Counted from the stretch's first letter, positions 24,895-33,204 are shown. The stretch: 35,876 bases of DNA from Puniceicoccales bacterium (GCA_031282565.1 JAITDL010000044.1:1-35876); one strand, 5' to 3'. Translations and numbers: made by a program. Notes: generated by a model from the letters alone, not told the origin.

Positions 24895-25329
24895 ATGAGC
24901 ACGAGCACATTGGCCAAGAAGGAGCAGCACGGCGCTGCCACGAAGAAGTGGTATCTCTTCGACGCGTCCGAGGAGATTTTGGGTCGCATGGCGGTGCGCG
25001 TGGCCAACATCCTGCGCGGGCGCCACAGGCCCACCTACACGCCCCACGTCGACAGCGGCGATTTTGTAGTCGTGGTCAATGCCGACAGGGTGCGCCTCAG
25101 CGGAAAGAAAGATAGCCGAAAGAAATATATGTTCTATACCGGCTACATGGGCAACGAAAAGTATCGCACGCCGGCGCAGATGCGCGTCCGTGACCCGCGT
25201 TTTGTCGTCGAGCACGCCGTTAGGGGGATGATGCCGAAAAATCGTCTGGCAGACGCCGCCATCAAGAAACTTAAGGTCTACGGTGGACCGGATCACCCAC
25301 ACGCGGCGCAGAACCCGGAAAAACTTTAG
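24895..25329 (+). CDS. rplM: 50S ribosomal protein L13 (uL13)
   Basis: The 144-residue protein has the L13 pattern throughout: W-Y-L-F-D-A-S-E-E-I-L-G-R-M-A-V, V-A-N-I-L-R-G-R-H-R-P-T-Y, D-S-G-D-F-V-V-V-V-N-A-D and Y-T-G-Y-M-G-N. The C-terminal region contains the conserved A-V-R-G-M-M-P-K-N-R-L and P-D-H-P-H-A-A-Q-N-P. L13 is an early-assembling large-subunit protein bound to 23S rRNA. The ATG is preceded by AGAGGAAAG at good spacing. Codons are strongly C-ending, as expected for a highly expressed gene. It is followed by rpsI after 12 bases, the usual bacterial pair. Confidence 0.98.
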   Translation: MSTSTLAKKEQHGAATKKWYLFDASEEILGRMAVRVANILRGRHRPTYTPHVDSGDFVVVVNADRVRLSGKKDSRKKYMFYTGYMGNEKYRTPAQMRVRDPRFVVEHAVRGMMPKNRLADAAIKKLKVYGGPDHPHAAQNPEKL

Positions 25330-25341
25330 GAGATTGCAACG

Positions 25342-25752
25342 ATGTCACCGTCAACCACAGCAAAACCGGAAGAATTCATAGCCACCGGTCGCCGCAAGAC
25401 CGCCGTTGCGCGTGTGCGCATTGTCCGCGGGACTGGAAAGATAACGATCAATGGCAAGCCGGCCAGCGGCTACTGCCCGCAGGATGAATTTCTGCGCGTG
25501 GCATTTGCACCGGCAAAACTCGTCGAAATGGATGCCATGCTAGACATGCGCATACGGGTCGAGGGCGGTGGAATAGTTGGCCAGGCTGGTGCCATCGCCC
25601 ACGGCGTCGCCCGTGCCCTGGCTGCCATGCAGCCTGAATTGCGGCCGGACTTGAAGAAGAACAAAATGCTCACCCGCGATCCACGCATGAGGGAGCGGAA
25701 AAAATCTGGACAGCCGGGCGCCCGCAAGCGCTTCCAGTTCTCAAAGCGCTAG
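25342..25752 (+). CDS. rpsI: 30S ribosomal protein S9 (uS9)
   Basis: The 136-residue protein carries the S9 start A-T-G-R-R-K-T-A-V-A-R-V-R, the middle G-G-G-I-V-G-Q-A-G-A-I-A-H-G-V-A-R-A-L, and the basic tail R-D-P-R-M-R-E-R-K-K-S-G-Q-P-G-A-R-K-R-F-Q-F-S-K-R. The tail reaches the P-site tRNA anticodon in the assembled 30S subunit. AGGAGA lies eight bases before the ATG, so the start is firm. It is cotranscribed with rplM. Confidence 0.98.
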   Translation: MSPSTTAKPEEFIATGRRKTAVARVRIVRGTGKITINGKPASGYCPQDEFLRVAFAPAKLVEMDAMLDMRIRVEGGGIVGQAGAIAHGVARALAAMQPELRPDLKKNKMLTRDPRMRERKKSGQPGARKRFQFSKR

Positions 25753-25808
25753 ACCGTTCCAGATCTGCCTTGACTGCGGCCGGCGCACCGTCACAGTTGT
25801 GCCATTCC

Positions 25809-26102
25809 ATGGCGCTCACAGAGGAAAAACGGTTGGCCGTCACGCGCGAGCTGCTTCGCACGGTCCAGGGTTCGTCGCCGAGCATATCGCAGATTGAGGG
25901 CATTTTGTATAATTTTGACCTCCAGGTCGACGACGTCGAGAGTCGCATCTTTATCCTATCCCGCCTCGCGGAGCTTGTGCGGGAATTGTCGGTTAAACTG
26001 TTCCGCTCCACAGATCAGCGCTTTGACGTCATCGACATCGTCCAGGAAGTTCTCGACCACTACATCGAGGTTGAGGACATCATAACTGACGAAGTTTCCT
26101 AG
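25809..26102 (+). CDS. Small conserved-looking acidic protein after rpsI, unknown
   Basis: The frame begins at a TTG (25770), but the ATG at 25809 is more likely and gives 97 residues: A-L-T-E-E-K-R-L-A-V-T-R-E-L-L onward. It is predicted all-helical and acidic, with heptad-like leucine/isoleucine spacing, and has no Cys zinc motif or membrane segment. It follows rpsI by 56 bases in the same direction and may share its transcript. I do not recognise the family. The helical pattern could suit a small regulatory or adaptor protein. Confidence 0.6.
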   Translation: MALTEEKRLAVTRELLRTVQGSSPSISQIEGILYNFDLQVDDVESRIFILSRLAELVRELSVKLFRSTDQRFDVIDIVQEVLDHYIEVEDIITDEVS

Positions 26103-26123
26103 AGCTATGACCCATTGCCACGG

Positions 26124-26210
26124 CAGCAGATCGGCTTTTTGCTGAAGAGGCGCCGCGAAATGACATTTTGTCAGCGGCTCAGCACTGCACCGCGGCGCCT
26201 GGCCCCGCCG
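26124..26210. repeat. 87-bp structured direct repeat, copy 1
   Basis: This copy matches 27016-27102 at 86 of 87 bases (the only difference is G26133 versus T27025). It is GC-rich within AT-rich surroundings and full of inverted repeats. A 5' hairpin pairs CAGCA with TGCTG. A perfect 10-bp stem joins 26148-26157 (AGGCGCCGCG) and 26191-26200 (CGCGGCGCCT). Inside it is a small hairpin, TGACA/TGTCA (26161-26165 with 26169-26173). No target-site duplication is visible. It could be a REP/MITE-like element or a structured RNA. Confidence 0.85.
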
Positions 26211-26281
26211 CAACAACAAAAATTTTAGAATTTTTTTTAGACCCTCCACCAATTTTTTTGCGAACCGAGTGCCGCATGTTG

Positions 26282-26327
26282 GCCTATTTTTTCACTGTCT
26301 GAGTGACTGAGCTGGAGGGAAATAGGC
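26282..26327. repeat. Inverted repeat GCCTATTT ... AAATAGGC
   Basis: An 8-bp perfect inverted repeat (26282-26289 with 26320-26327) encloses a 30-base loop that contains a smaller CACT...AGTG pair. GCCTATTTTTTT recurs once more at about 26370. It lies 67 bases upstream of the unknown 194-residue gene and may be a regulatory site or transcript hairpin. Confidence 0.5.
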
Positions 26328-26393
26328 AAAAATGCAAAAAAATTACAAATTTTTATTGCGCCTATTTTTTTACATTTCATCCCATGCGCTGCT

Positions 26394-26978
26394 ATGCTAT
26401 TTGACCCAGGAAGCCCTTCTGATGCCATATGGCTGGCTACGCGTGCTGGAAGTGGTAGCGACTCATTCGATGAGCGCGTTGTTTCGGTAGTCACGAAAAT
26501 TGGGGAGCTGAAAATTGTCTGTGGAAGAATTGTTGCACATGGGGGTGTGACCGCGGTCGGCGTCCCAGTCCCAGTCAGAAGGGATGTGCAAGCTTACGTT
26601 GCAGATCTTTTCCATCCAGGTGCCGGCCAACTGATTCTACAGACCACTGAAGGTGAAACAATTTTCTTTTCGGCATTTTGCAGCATTGGCGATCCTCTCA
26701 AACTTGCCACAGATAAGAAAAGAATTAGTCGATTCCATAAGGCATGCGTAAATGGGTTCTTCTATCTCATCCCTAGCCGTAGCGCAACGCGAAAAAGGAA
26801 AAGTGCATATGACAAATTTGTGGAACGCAAGCGCCTGGATGGATCGGCAACCATGAAGAGAGCGGGAGATGGGTCTGGCATGGAGGCCGTTGACGAGGAA
26901 GGAGCGCCTATTAAACGCGTGCGGACTGTATCAGCGAAAGCTCGTGAGATTATTGCTTCTTATTGGAGAGGCAACTAG
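26394..26978 (+). CDS. Unknown basic 194-residue protein between two direct repeats
   Basis: I do not recognise this protein. Residues 1-110 are mixed beta/alpha (V-V-S-V-V-T-K-I-G-E-L-K-I-V, then G-Q-L-I-L-Q-T-T-E-G-E-T-I-F-F). Residues about 125-194 are basic, with R-K-R-K-S-A-Y...V-E-R-K-R and A-P-I-K-R-V-R, which resemble bipartite and c-Myc-like nuclear localisation signals. The gene is isolated, with no neighbour in operon spacing. No ribosome site precedes the ATG, and AT-rich DNA lies upstream. It sits between two almost identical 87-bp repeats. Gene transfer or mobilisation is possible, but no transposase or integrase is near. A nucleus-targeted effector is speculation. Confidence 0.6.
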   Translation: MLFDPGSPSDAIWLATRAGSGSDSFDERVVSVVTKIGELKIVCGRIVAHGGVTAVGVPVPVRRDVQAYVADLFHPGAGQLILQTTEGETIFFSAFCSIGDPLKLATDKKRISRFHKACVNGFFYLIPSRSATRKRKSAYDKFVERKRLDGSATMKRAGDGSGMEAVDEEGAPIKRVRTVSAKAREIIASYWRGN

Positions 26979-27015
26979 CTAACGAAATGTACAACCTCCT
27001 TCGTGCCAGCGACTT

Positions 27016-27102
27016 CAGCAGATCTGCTTTTTGCTGAAGAGGCGCCGCGAAATGACATTTTGTCAGCGGCTCAGCACTGCACCGCGGCGCCTGGCCCCGC
27101 CG
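27016..27102. repeat. 87-bp structured direct repeat, copy 2
   Basis: Same element and orientation as 26124-26210, with one mismatch, 892 bases apart start to start. It lies 38 bases after the stop of the unknown basic gene and 84 bases before ileS. A stable hairpin here would fall in or just before the ileS leader and may act on its transcription. Flanks of the two copies do not match beyond the element. Confidence 0.85.
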
Positions 27103-27186
27103 TAATTTTCGGCGGCGGCAGCAAAGAAGTGTTGCAAGGCGTCCAATGGCCCCTAGAGCATGGCGGACTGTGGCCAGGGACGGACG

Positions 27187-29988
27187 ATGGAGCTGAAAGA
27201 CACACTGAATCTTCCAAGAACTAATTTCCCACTTCGGGCGGATCTTGTTCGACGGGAGCCGCTTAGGCGTGCTCATTGGAAGAAGATTGATCTCTACGGC
27301 AAAATTGGGAGGGCGAGGAGCGGCTGCAAAAAGTTTTTTCTGCACGACGGACCGCCATTCACAAACGGCGATGTGCACATAGGCACAGCCTTCAATAAAA
27401 TCCTGAAGGACATCATCATCCGCCACAGGACACTGCTCGCCTACGACGCCCCCTACGTTCCAGGATGGGACTGCCACGGACTTCCCATCGAGCACAAAGT
27501 TTCCAAGTTAATGCACGGCAAGGGTGAAAGCTTTGACAGGCTGCAAATGCGCCGCGCCTGCGCAGAGTTCTCCAAAAACTACAGCGCCAAGCAGCGGGAA
27601 CAGTTCGAGCGGCTCGGCCTCCTCGGAGACTGGGACAGGCCCTACCGCACGATGGATCCGGCCTATGAGGCTGCAGTGTTGCAATTTTTCGCTTCCTGCG
27701 TGGACGGAGGCATCGTCTACCGCAGTAAAAAACCTGTCTATTGGTCGATTCCATGTGCTACGGCATTGGCGGAAGCCGAGATAGAATACAAAGATTGCGG
27801 CGCAACGGCCATCTGGGTGAAATTCCCTCTGGATGAGGAATCTAGGAAAAAACTGGCGATCTCCGGGCGCCCATCGGTGGTCATTTGGACCACAACGCCC
27901 TGGTCAATTCCTGCGAATTTGGCAATCGCAGTTAACGAAACCTTTAGCTACCAAGCACTTTCGTCGGGCGACGAAACCTTCATAGTCGCCGCGTCGCGGG
28001 CCGAGCAATTTGCTTCGGAATGCGGCTTGGAGCTTGGATCTGTCGGGACTTTTAGAGGATCAGAATTGGTTGGCCTATGTTGCCGCCATCCGTTCATAGA
28101 CCGACCCAGTCCAGTTCTCGGAGCGGACTTTGTAACATCCGATGCTGGAAGTGGTTGCGTTCACTGCGCTCCCGGACATGGCATGGAGGACTATCAACTT
28201 GGATTGCGTCACGGATTGGAGATTTACTGCCCCGTTGACGACGGCGGCTGCTACGTGGACGACGGCAGAATGCCGAGGGAATTAGTTGGACTGCAGTTGC
28301 TTGACGGAGATGGTCACTGCCCCGCCGGCGACGGCGTCATGGCGCTGCTTCGAAGTGGAGGGAATTTGCTCGGCGCGAAGCACATCGTCCATTCCTACCC
28401 GCACTGCTGGCGCTCGAAGACGCCGCTCTTCTACCGCGCCATGGACCAGTGGTTTTTCCGCCTCGAAGATGAGCTGCTGCGGGAGAAGGCGCTCCGCGAA
28501 GTCGATCGGGTACAATGGATTCCCGAATGGGGCAAAAATCGCATGCGGGGATTTTTGGAAAACCGGCCGGACTGGTGCATAAGTAGGCAGCGCTGCTGGG
28601 GGATTCCGCTGCCGGTGTTTTTCGACGGTGCGGGCCGCGCGCTCCTCAACGGAGATGTGATTCGCGCCGTGGCTGAAAAAGTCCGTAAATACGGTTCCGA
28701 CTGCTGGTTCGAGCATGATGCCAGGTGGCTCCTCGACGGTGTCCAACTTGCAAGTTCTTGGAGCGTCGACGATTTGCGTCCTGGCACTGACACCATTGAC
28801 GTCTGGATCGATTCGGGATGCAGTTCCTACGCAGTTCCGGCGAGCGCCGGTGCCGTGGAATTTCCCGCGGACTTATACGTTGAGGGGAGCGACCAGCACC
28901 GCGGATGGTTTCAGTCATCTCTTTGGTGTGGAATCGTTGGCCCAGCAGGCCGTGCGCCCTACCGCGCCGTCTTGACCCACGGATTCATCGTCGGCGAAGA
29001 CAGGAAAAAAATATCAAAGAGCTCCGACAAGCCACAATCGGCCGACGACTACGTGCTCCGCTACGGTGCTGATGTTGTGCGCCTGTGGGTTGCGTCGGAA
29101 GACTTTCGCGGAGACATAGCCATTTCCGACGGCATCATGGAGCACGTCTGCGGCGCCTACGGAACAATTCGCAATGCGCTCCGGTTTCTGTTGGGCAACC
29201 TCCACGACTTCAACGCGAAACGTGATGCGATTCCATTCGGTGAACTGCTTCCACTCGATTGCTGGGCACTTGCTAAGCTGGGCGAGCTAATTGCTGAGGT
29301 CTCATGTTCCTACGAAGCTTGCGAATTCCACAGGGCGCAGCGTGCATTGCTAAGTTTTTGCACTTCAACACTATCAGCCCAATACCACGACATTCTCAAG
29401 GACCGCCTCTACACATTTTCAGGGACGAGCCACGGGCGACGGTCAGCGCAAACGGCTCTGGAAGAAATTCTAATGGCGCTGCTTGCCATGTTGACGCCGA
29501 TTCTAACGTTCACAGCCGATGAAGCATACGCCCATAGACAGACGGGAGAAGATTTTGCGGAAAATCCGGCCCATCTAATCCAGTGGCCGGACGCTGGCCG
29601 CTTCGACTGCTGCAAAGAAATTGCAAATGAGGTGGATGAGCTGTTTGCGTTGCGGGCGCTGGTCTATAGGAAGCTCGAAGACGCTCGCCGGGATAAAATA
29701 ATTGGAAAATCACTGGAAGCTTCTGTCACTGTGACCGTTGGCGTTGATAGTCCATGGCGCGGTTCCGCTGCAAAGCACTGCGACCAGCTGGCTGAACTTT
29801 TCATCGTATCTTCCGTGGAGATTGTTGAATGCAAGGGCGATGGCGTTGACGTGGCCGTTGTCCGTTCCGCCGGAGAGCGCTGCGATCGCTGCTGGCGCCA
29901 TGTAAATGATTTGCTAAGTGAAAATTCTTGGCACGTTTGCCGCCGGTGTCAGAAAGTGTTACTTGAATTTGCGCGCCATGTCGGCTAG
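27187..29988 (+). CDS. ileS: Isoleucyl-tRNA synthetase
   Basis: This class I synthetase charges tRNA-Ile with isoleucine. The ATG at 27187 begins M-E-L-K-D-T-L-N-L-P, the usual IleS start; a frame from 27160 would add nine residues. The signature usually written HIGH reads H-I-G-T at residues about 64-67, after D-G-P-P-F-T-N-G-D-V. The KMSKS loop reads K-I-S-K-S. The editing domain (V-I-W-T-T-T-P-W-S-I-P-A-N-L-A) and the C-terminal zinc finger (C-D-R-C...C-R-R-C) are present. At 933 residues the length is normal. The first kilobase is richer in C-ending codons than the later part. It is the first gene of a tight ileS - DksA-like - lspA group. Confidence 0.97.
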   Translation: MELKDTLNLPRTNFPLRADLVRREPLRRAHWKKIDLYGKIGRARSGCKKFFLHDGPPFTNGDVHIGTAFNKILKDIIIRHRTLLAYDAPYVPGWDCHGLPIEHKVSKLMHGKGESFDRLQMRRACAEFSKNYSAKQREQFERLGLLGDWDRPYRTMDPAYEAAVLQFFASCVDGGIVYRSKKPVYWSIPCATALAEAEIEYKDCGATAIWVKFPLDEESRKKLAISGRPSVVIWTTTPWSIPANLAIAVNETFSYQALSSGDETFIVAASRAEQFASECGLELGSVGTFRGSELVGLCCRHPFIDRPSPVLGADFVTSDAGSGCVHCAPGHGMEDYQLGLRHGLEIYCPVDDGGCYVDDGRMPRELVGLQLLDGDGHCPAGDGVMALLRSGGNLLGAKHIVHSYPHCWRSKTPLFYRAMDQWFFRLEDELLREKALREVDRVQWIPEWGKNRMRGFLENRPDWCISRQRCWGIPLPVFFDGAGRALLNGDVIRAVAEKVRKYGSDCWFEHDARWLLDGVQLASSWSVDDLRPGTDTIDVWIDSGCSSYAVPASAGAVEFPADLYVEGSDQHRGWFQSSLWCGIVGPAGRAPYRAVLTHGFIVGEDRKKISKSSDKPQSADDYVLRYGADVVRLWVASEDFRGDIAISDGIMEHVCGAYGTIRNALRFLLGNLHDFNAKRDAIPFGELLPLDCWALAKLGELIAEVSCSYEACEFHRAQRALLSFCTSTLSAQYHDILKDRLYTFSGTSHGRRSAQTALEEILMALLAMLTPILTFTADEAYAHRQTGEDFAENPAHLIQWPDAGRFDCCKEIANEVDELFALRALVYRKLEDARRDKIIGKSLEASVTVTVGVDSPWRGSAAKHCDQLAELFIVSSVEIVECKGDGVDVAVVRSAGERCDRCWRHVNDLLSENSWHVCRRCQKVLLEFARHVG

Positions 29989-30003
29989 GGTGTGGGGAAT
30001 AAC

Positions 30004-30774
30004 ATGGCAGCTCAGCAGGATATAGGTAGGCGTCAGTCTTCCGCCGAAATGTTCACATTGGATGACGTGCGCGAGGTTTTGCGCGAGAGGGAGCAGAAAG
30101 TGCAACTTCTTGCGGAACAGGGCGTTGTCGGCGATGAGGCCCGTGACAGGGTGAAGGTTGATAGTAAGCGACAGGGAAGGCCGAAGCAGCAGAAAAAAAT
30201 TGAGCCCAGTGGACCGCGGAAACGGTCGGCGGCGTCGATAGTTGATATTTTGGGATTTGATCCCGGTGGAAGTGCCAGTGAGTCAGTGCCATACGATCGC
30301 AGCGCAGTCCGGCCCGAATGGCTGGAAAACTACGACGTGCTAGTTTCCATGCGGGACGAGCTCCAGGCGCGCATAGCGGCACACAGGGCCGAGACGCTCT
30401 GCAGCGATGACGGCGATCAAAGTGAACGGCTGCGCATTCTTGGGCAGAATACGGCAGACGGCGCCGCAGACCACGCTGACCTGGAGCGTGCCCTAACTTT
30501 TGTGGAAAATGAGCGCGAATTGCTCGACGAAGTTGTCGGCGCATTGGGAAGAATTTTTTCCGGCACCTACGGTGTCTGTGCGCAGACCGGCAAACCAATT
30601 GATCGCAAACGCCTCGCAGCCATACCGTTCGCAAAATTTTCACTCGAAGGCCAGCGGGAAATTGAGGAGATGCGTAGGCGGTCAGCGCCGCAGCGCAGTG
30701 ATCAGGGTGCGCTGTTTGTGGCCGGCGACAGTGACGGCGATTCACTGATGGGCGGCGAGGATGGCGACGACTAG
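30004..30774 (+). CDS. DksA/TraR-family protein with degenerate zinc finger
   Basis: The protein is about 256 residues. Residues 1-150 are polar and disordered with an R-R-Q-S/K-Q-Q-K-K basic stretch. The C-terminal third is a DksA/TraR domain: a coiled coil (E-N-E-R-E-L-L-D-E-V-V-G-A-L-G-R-I) followed by G-T-Y-G-V-C-A-Q-T-G-K-P-I, R-L-A-A-I-P-F-A-K-F and S-L-E-G-Q. In zinc-binding DksA four cysteines bind the metal; only one remains here. DksA-type proteins bind the RNA polymerase secondary channel. The start is ATG 30004 behind a GGGGAA stretch, rather than the GTG at 29992. It sits 15 bases after ileS and overlaps lspA by 14 bases. Confidence 0.85.
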   Translation: MAAQQDIGRRQSSAEMFTLDDVREVLREREQKVQLLAEQGVVGDEARDRVKVDSKRQGRPKQQKKIEPSGPRKRSAASIVDILGFDPGGSASESVPYDRSAVRPEWLENYDVLVSMRDELQARIAAHRAETLCSDDGDQSERLRILGQNTADGAADHADLERALTFVENERELLDEVVGALGRIFSGTYGVCAQTGKPIDRKRLAAIPFAKFSLEGQREIEEMRRRSAPQRSDQGALFVAGDSDGDSLMGGEDGDD

Positions 30775-31234
30775 CAATCGCCAACTGCTTAGGGTGTCGC
30801 TATTTGCAGTGGCAATTGCCTGCATTGACCAGATTGCCAAGGCTTTCGCGAGGGCCAATGCCGGTTGCCGCTTTGATTTGATCGATGGATTTCTCGCACT
30901 GAGCTACTTGGAAAACTCCGGTGCGGCCTTTGGAATTTTTCCCGGATGCCGCATTTTTTTTTGCACAGTTGCCTTTACGGCTCTCGCAGCTGGCGTACTA
31001 TGGCGACGGAGACTTCAGCTTGGTAAACCGTTGAATGCCATCTGTTTCGGACTTATCGGCGGCGGCATTATCGGCAATCTGGTTGATCGTCTGCGCTTTG
31101 GCTATGTCGTCGATTTCATTGCCATGGGCCTGCCGCCATTCGGTTGGAACACTTTCAACCTGGCCGACAGTGCGCTGTGCGGCGGCGTAGCCATTTACAT
31201 TTGCTGTGAACTGCTGCGCGGGAAGCCTAAATAG
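30761..31234 (+). CDS. lspA: Lipoprotein signal peptidase (signal peptidase II)
   Basis: The 157-residue inner-membrane aspartyl protease removes signal peptides from diacylated prolipoproteins. Four hydrophobic segments are visible. The conserved blocks are Y-L-E-N-S-G-A-A-F-G, G-G-I-I-G-N-L-V-D-R-L-R-F-G-Y-V-V-D-F and F-N-L-A-D-S-A. The catalytic pair of aspartates is in V-V-D-F and L-A-D-S. The first, D-Q-I-A-K, is the usual N-terminal D-x-x-x-K motif. It overlaps the DksA-like gene and its stop directly abuts the stop of the convergent gene. Confidence 0.96.
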   Translation: MATTSNRQLLRVSLFAVAIACIDQIAKAFARANAGCRFDLIDGFLALSYLENSGAAFGIFPGCRIFFCTVAFTALAAGVLWRRRLQLGKPLNAICFGLIGGGIIGNLVDRLRFGYVVDFIAMGLPPFGWNTFNLADSALCGGVAIYICCELLRGKPK

Positions 31235-33055
31235 TCAGCTCGACAGCTCGATGATATCAGGCGTGGTAATGTCCGGCCTGGCAACTGCTATGACGCAATT
31301 TCCCGGAAGAGGAAATATCACCTTACCGTATTTCAATGTCAGATATTCCGACAAAGCTGACATCGGGACTGCATCGAATTTATTGCCATTGCAACTACCG
31401 ACGACGGTGAGTTGAGCGCGCTCATCACTTCCAGACGCAATGGCGCACACAAATGCGAAGCGTTCAGACGGAGGCAGTAACTCAAATGCTTTGTCGAAAC
31501 GGAGAAAGGAAAAACATTCATCCTCGGATAACATGAGCTGGAGTCGAGAGATTTCGATGGCAGATTGTCGGACGGCAGAGGTTTGCGTGCGAATTAGTGT
31601 AACAGTGCCATTTGGATATGGTGAATCCACTATGACTCCGCAGCAGCTGTGGCCGTAGGCGGGCGTTTGCATTTCGTCGTTTGCCTCCATGGATATGCCC
31701 AGCATTACAAGTTCGCCACCTGCCAAATTGAACCTTCTACCGCAACGAAACAAGGCCGCGCATAGAAGCTGCGGAGTAGCATTTGCTAGAAATTCCGCAT
31801 CACATTGCGGAATTTCCGGTGAACCTGAAAATGCCATATCCCTTTTTCCAGTAAATTCATCGGCCATGGCACGGCCCATCATAAATTGTATAACAACCGG
31901 CGTTGTCATGAAAATGTAAACATTTGGCCGGGAAGAAGTTTCGCCGAATGATATAATGGCGGTTATGGTGCCAAAACGGCGAAGAAGTTCCAATTGCGGT
32001 TTGTGTTCAACGATGCATTCTTCGAATAGTATGCCGCCGTAGATGTTGTCCACGACAATCCTTCTTGCATTTGGAGTAAAAAGCATGACGCGGCGCATGA
32101 GATGCGCCCTTTGGACGGTTAGTTCGTTGCAGCCTGTGTGGTGGCAATCCGCGATAATTCTTTGCATTGGCACAAGACGGTCCACAACCTTTTGGTCTGC
32201 GCCTGCCATAAGCATTGAAATGGCGTCGATGGCAATTGCAATGAACACCCTTTTGTCGATTAAGAATAGGGATTTTTTTAGAAAAACTTTCCTCAGTGCA
32301 GCCAGCGGCGAGTGAATGCTCGCGAATTCGGCTGGAATTTCGATGGAATCTGCCATTGGGCCATTGTCTAGCGAGGCATAGTGCACGACCAATTGCTTCC
32401 CATCGCCGTCGCTTGCGAATTCAAGCACCAAATTCCAACGGTCCATGAGCTGCTCGAGAAGTCCATCGCCGCTGCGTGTCGCCATGCAGTGGAAAACACA
32501 TTCCATTGAATATTCATGGTCTAGATCACAAAGTCGATGATAGCCAATGGTTGACGTGTATCTTTCTCCGGAGAGTTTCCTTGCAAGTTCTCCGAGTCCG
32601 ATTTTTTCAAATGCCGGTAAAAGTTGGACGCGCAGTGTGATTTCACCGGCGTGGCGTAGGATCGTTGTCCTGAGTATGGCAATGGGAGGAGGTCCCAGCC
32701 GCATGTCCCCAATTGGGAAATTGAATGAGGCTGGCATGCGCTGTGGGTCTCCGCCTGGAAATTGCAGAACGAGTTCTCCGCGACCAATTAAAACGACAAT
32801 CATGTTTGCGTAGAGTTGCATGTTGTTGTGGCGCAAAAATATCAACCAAGACAGGACGCTGCAGTCATCGGCCGTATCCTGGATGATTTCGTAGGACAGC
32901 GCCGTGATCGCTGCGCTTCGGAACATTTCTGGCGTCCGAATGGCGCAGATATCAAAAATGCGACTAACTGTTGCTGTCCGTTGGTCTTCCGCTAATGGGG
33001 GATAGAGTTTAATTGCCCTGTCGACTATCGCTACGTATGCTAACGGTTTATCCAT
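31235..33055 (-). CDS. Unknown 606-residue protein
   Basis: I do not recognise this protein. The ATG at 33055 has a GAGG stretch just upstream, so the start is good. There is no signal peptide or membrane helix. Two regions look alpha/beta and rich in Ile, Val and Met. One is I-V-V-L-I-G-R-G-E-L-V-L-Q-F-P-G-G-D, and the other is around residue 330 (R-R-I-V-V-D-N-I-Y-G-G-I-L-F). Cys and His are scattered (C-H-H-T-G-C near 300) but form no clear metal site. Its C-terminus abuts lspA exactly, without a spacer. In style it resembles the other large unknown proteins of this window, with few charged repeats and long hydrophobic strands; a shared role is not shown. Confidence 0.75.
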   Translation of the reverse strand: MDKPLAYVAIVDRAIKLYPPLAEDQRTATVSRIFDICAIRTPEMFRSAAITALSYEIIQDTADDCSVLSWLIFLRHNNMQLYANMIVVLIGRGELVLQFPGGDPQRMPASFNFPIGDMRLGPPPIAILRTTILRHAGEITLRVQLLPAFEKIGLGELARKLSGERYTSTIGYHRLCDLDHEYSMECVFHCMATRSGDGLLEQLMDRWNLVLEFASDGDGKQLVVHYASLDNGPMADSIEIPAEFASIHSPLAALRKVFLKKSLFLIDKRVFIAIAIDAISMLMAGADQKVVDRLVPMQRIIADCHHTGCNELTVQRAHLMRRVMLFTPNARRIVVDNIYGGILFEECIVEHKPQLELLRRFGTITAIISFGETSSRPNVYIFMTTPVVIQFMMGRAMADEFTGKRDMAFSGSPEIPQCDAEFLANATPQLLCAALFRCGRRFNLAGGELVMLGISMEANDEMQTPAYGHSCCGVIVDSPYPNGTVTLIRTQTSAVRQSAIEISRLQLMLSEDECFSFLRFDKAFELLPPSERFAFVCAIASGSDERAQLTVVGSCNGNKFDAVPMSALSEYLTLKYGKVIFPLPGNCVIAVARPDITTPDIIELSS

Positions 33056-33204
33056 CTTGGCCTCGGCAGCATCTTAACTGGTTGCTGTCAATGGCAAAAT
33101 GTCTCGGCAAACGGTGCAATCGTTTTGCGGTAAATTGCGAAAGTGGATGCTTTTTTTAATTTTCGCTTGCGGAGAGCTTTGCCGCTTGCTAATCTGCAGT
33201 CACA

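Noticed and set aside
25956..26252. Minus-strand frame sharing a peptide with a frame at 26950-27495
   Set aside because: The shared peptide is only the translated 87-bp repeat; both frames run antisense into other genes and have no start signal.
26124..27102. Composite transposon or integrated element bounded by attachment sites
   Set aside because: No transposase, integrase or target duplication is present; the repeats are reported only as structured direct repeats.
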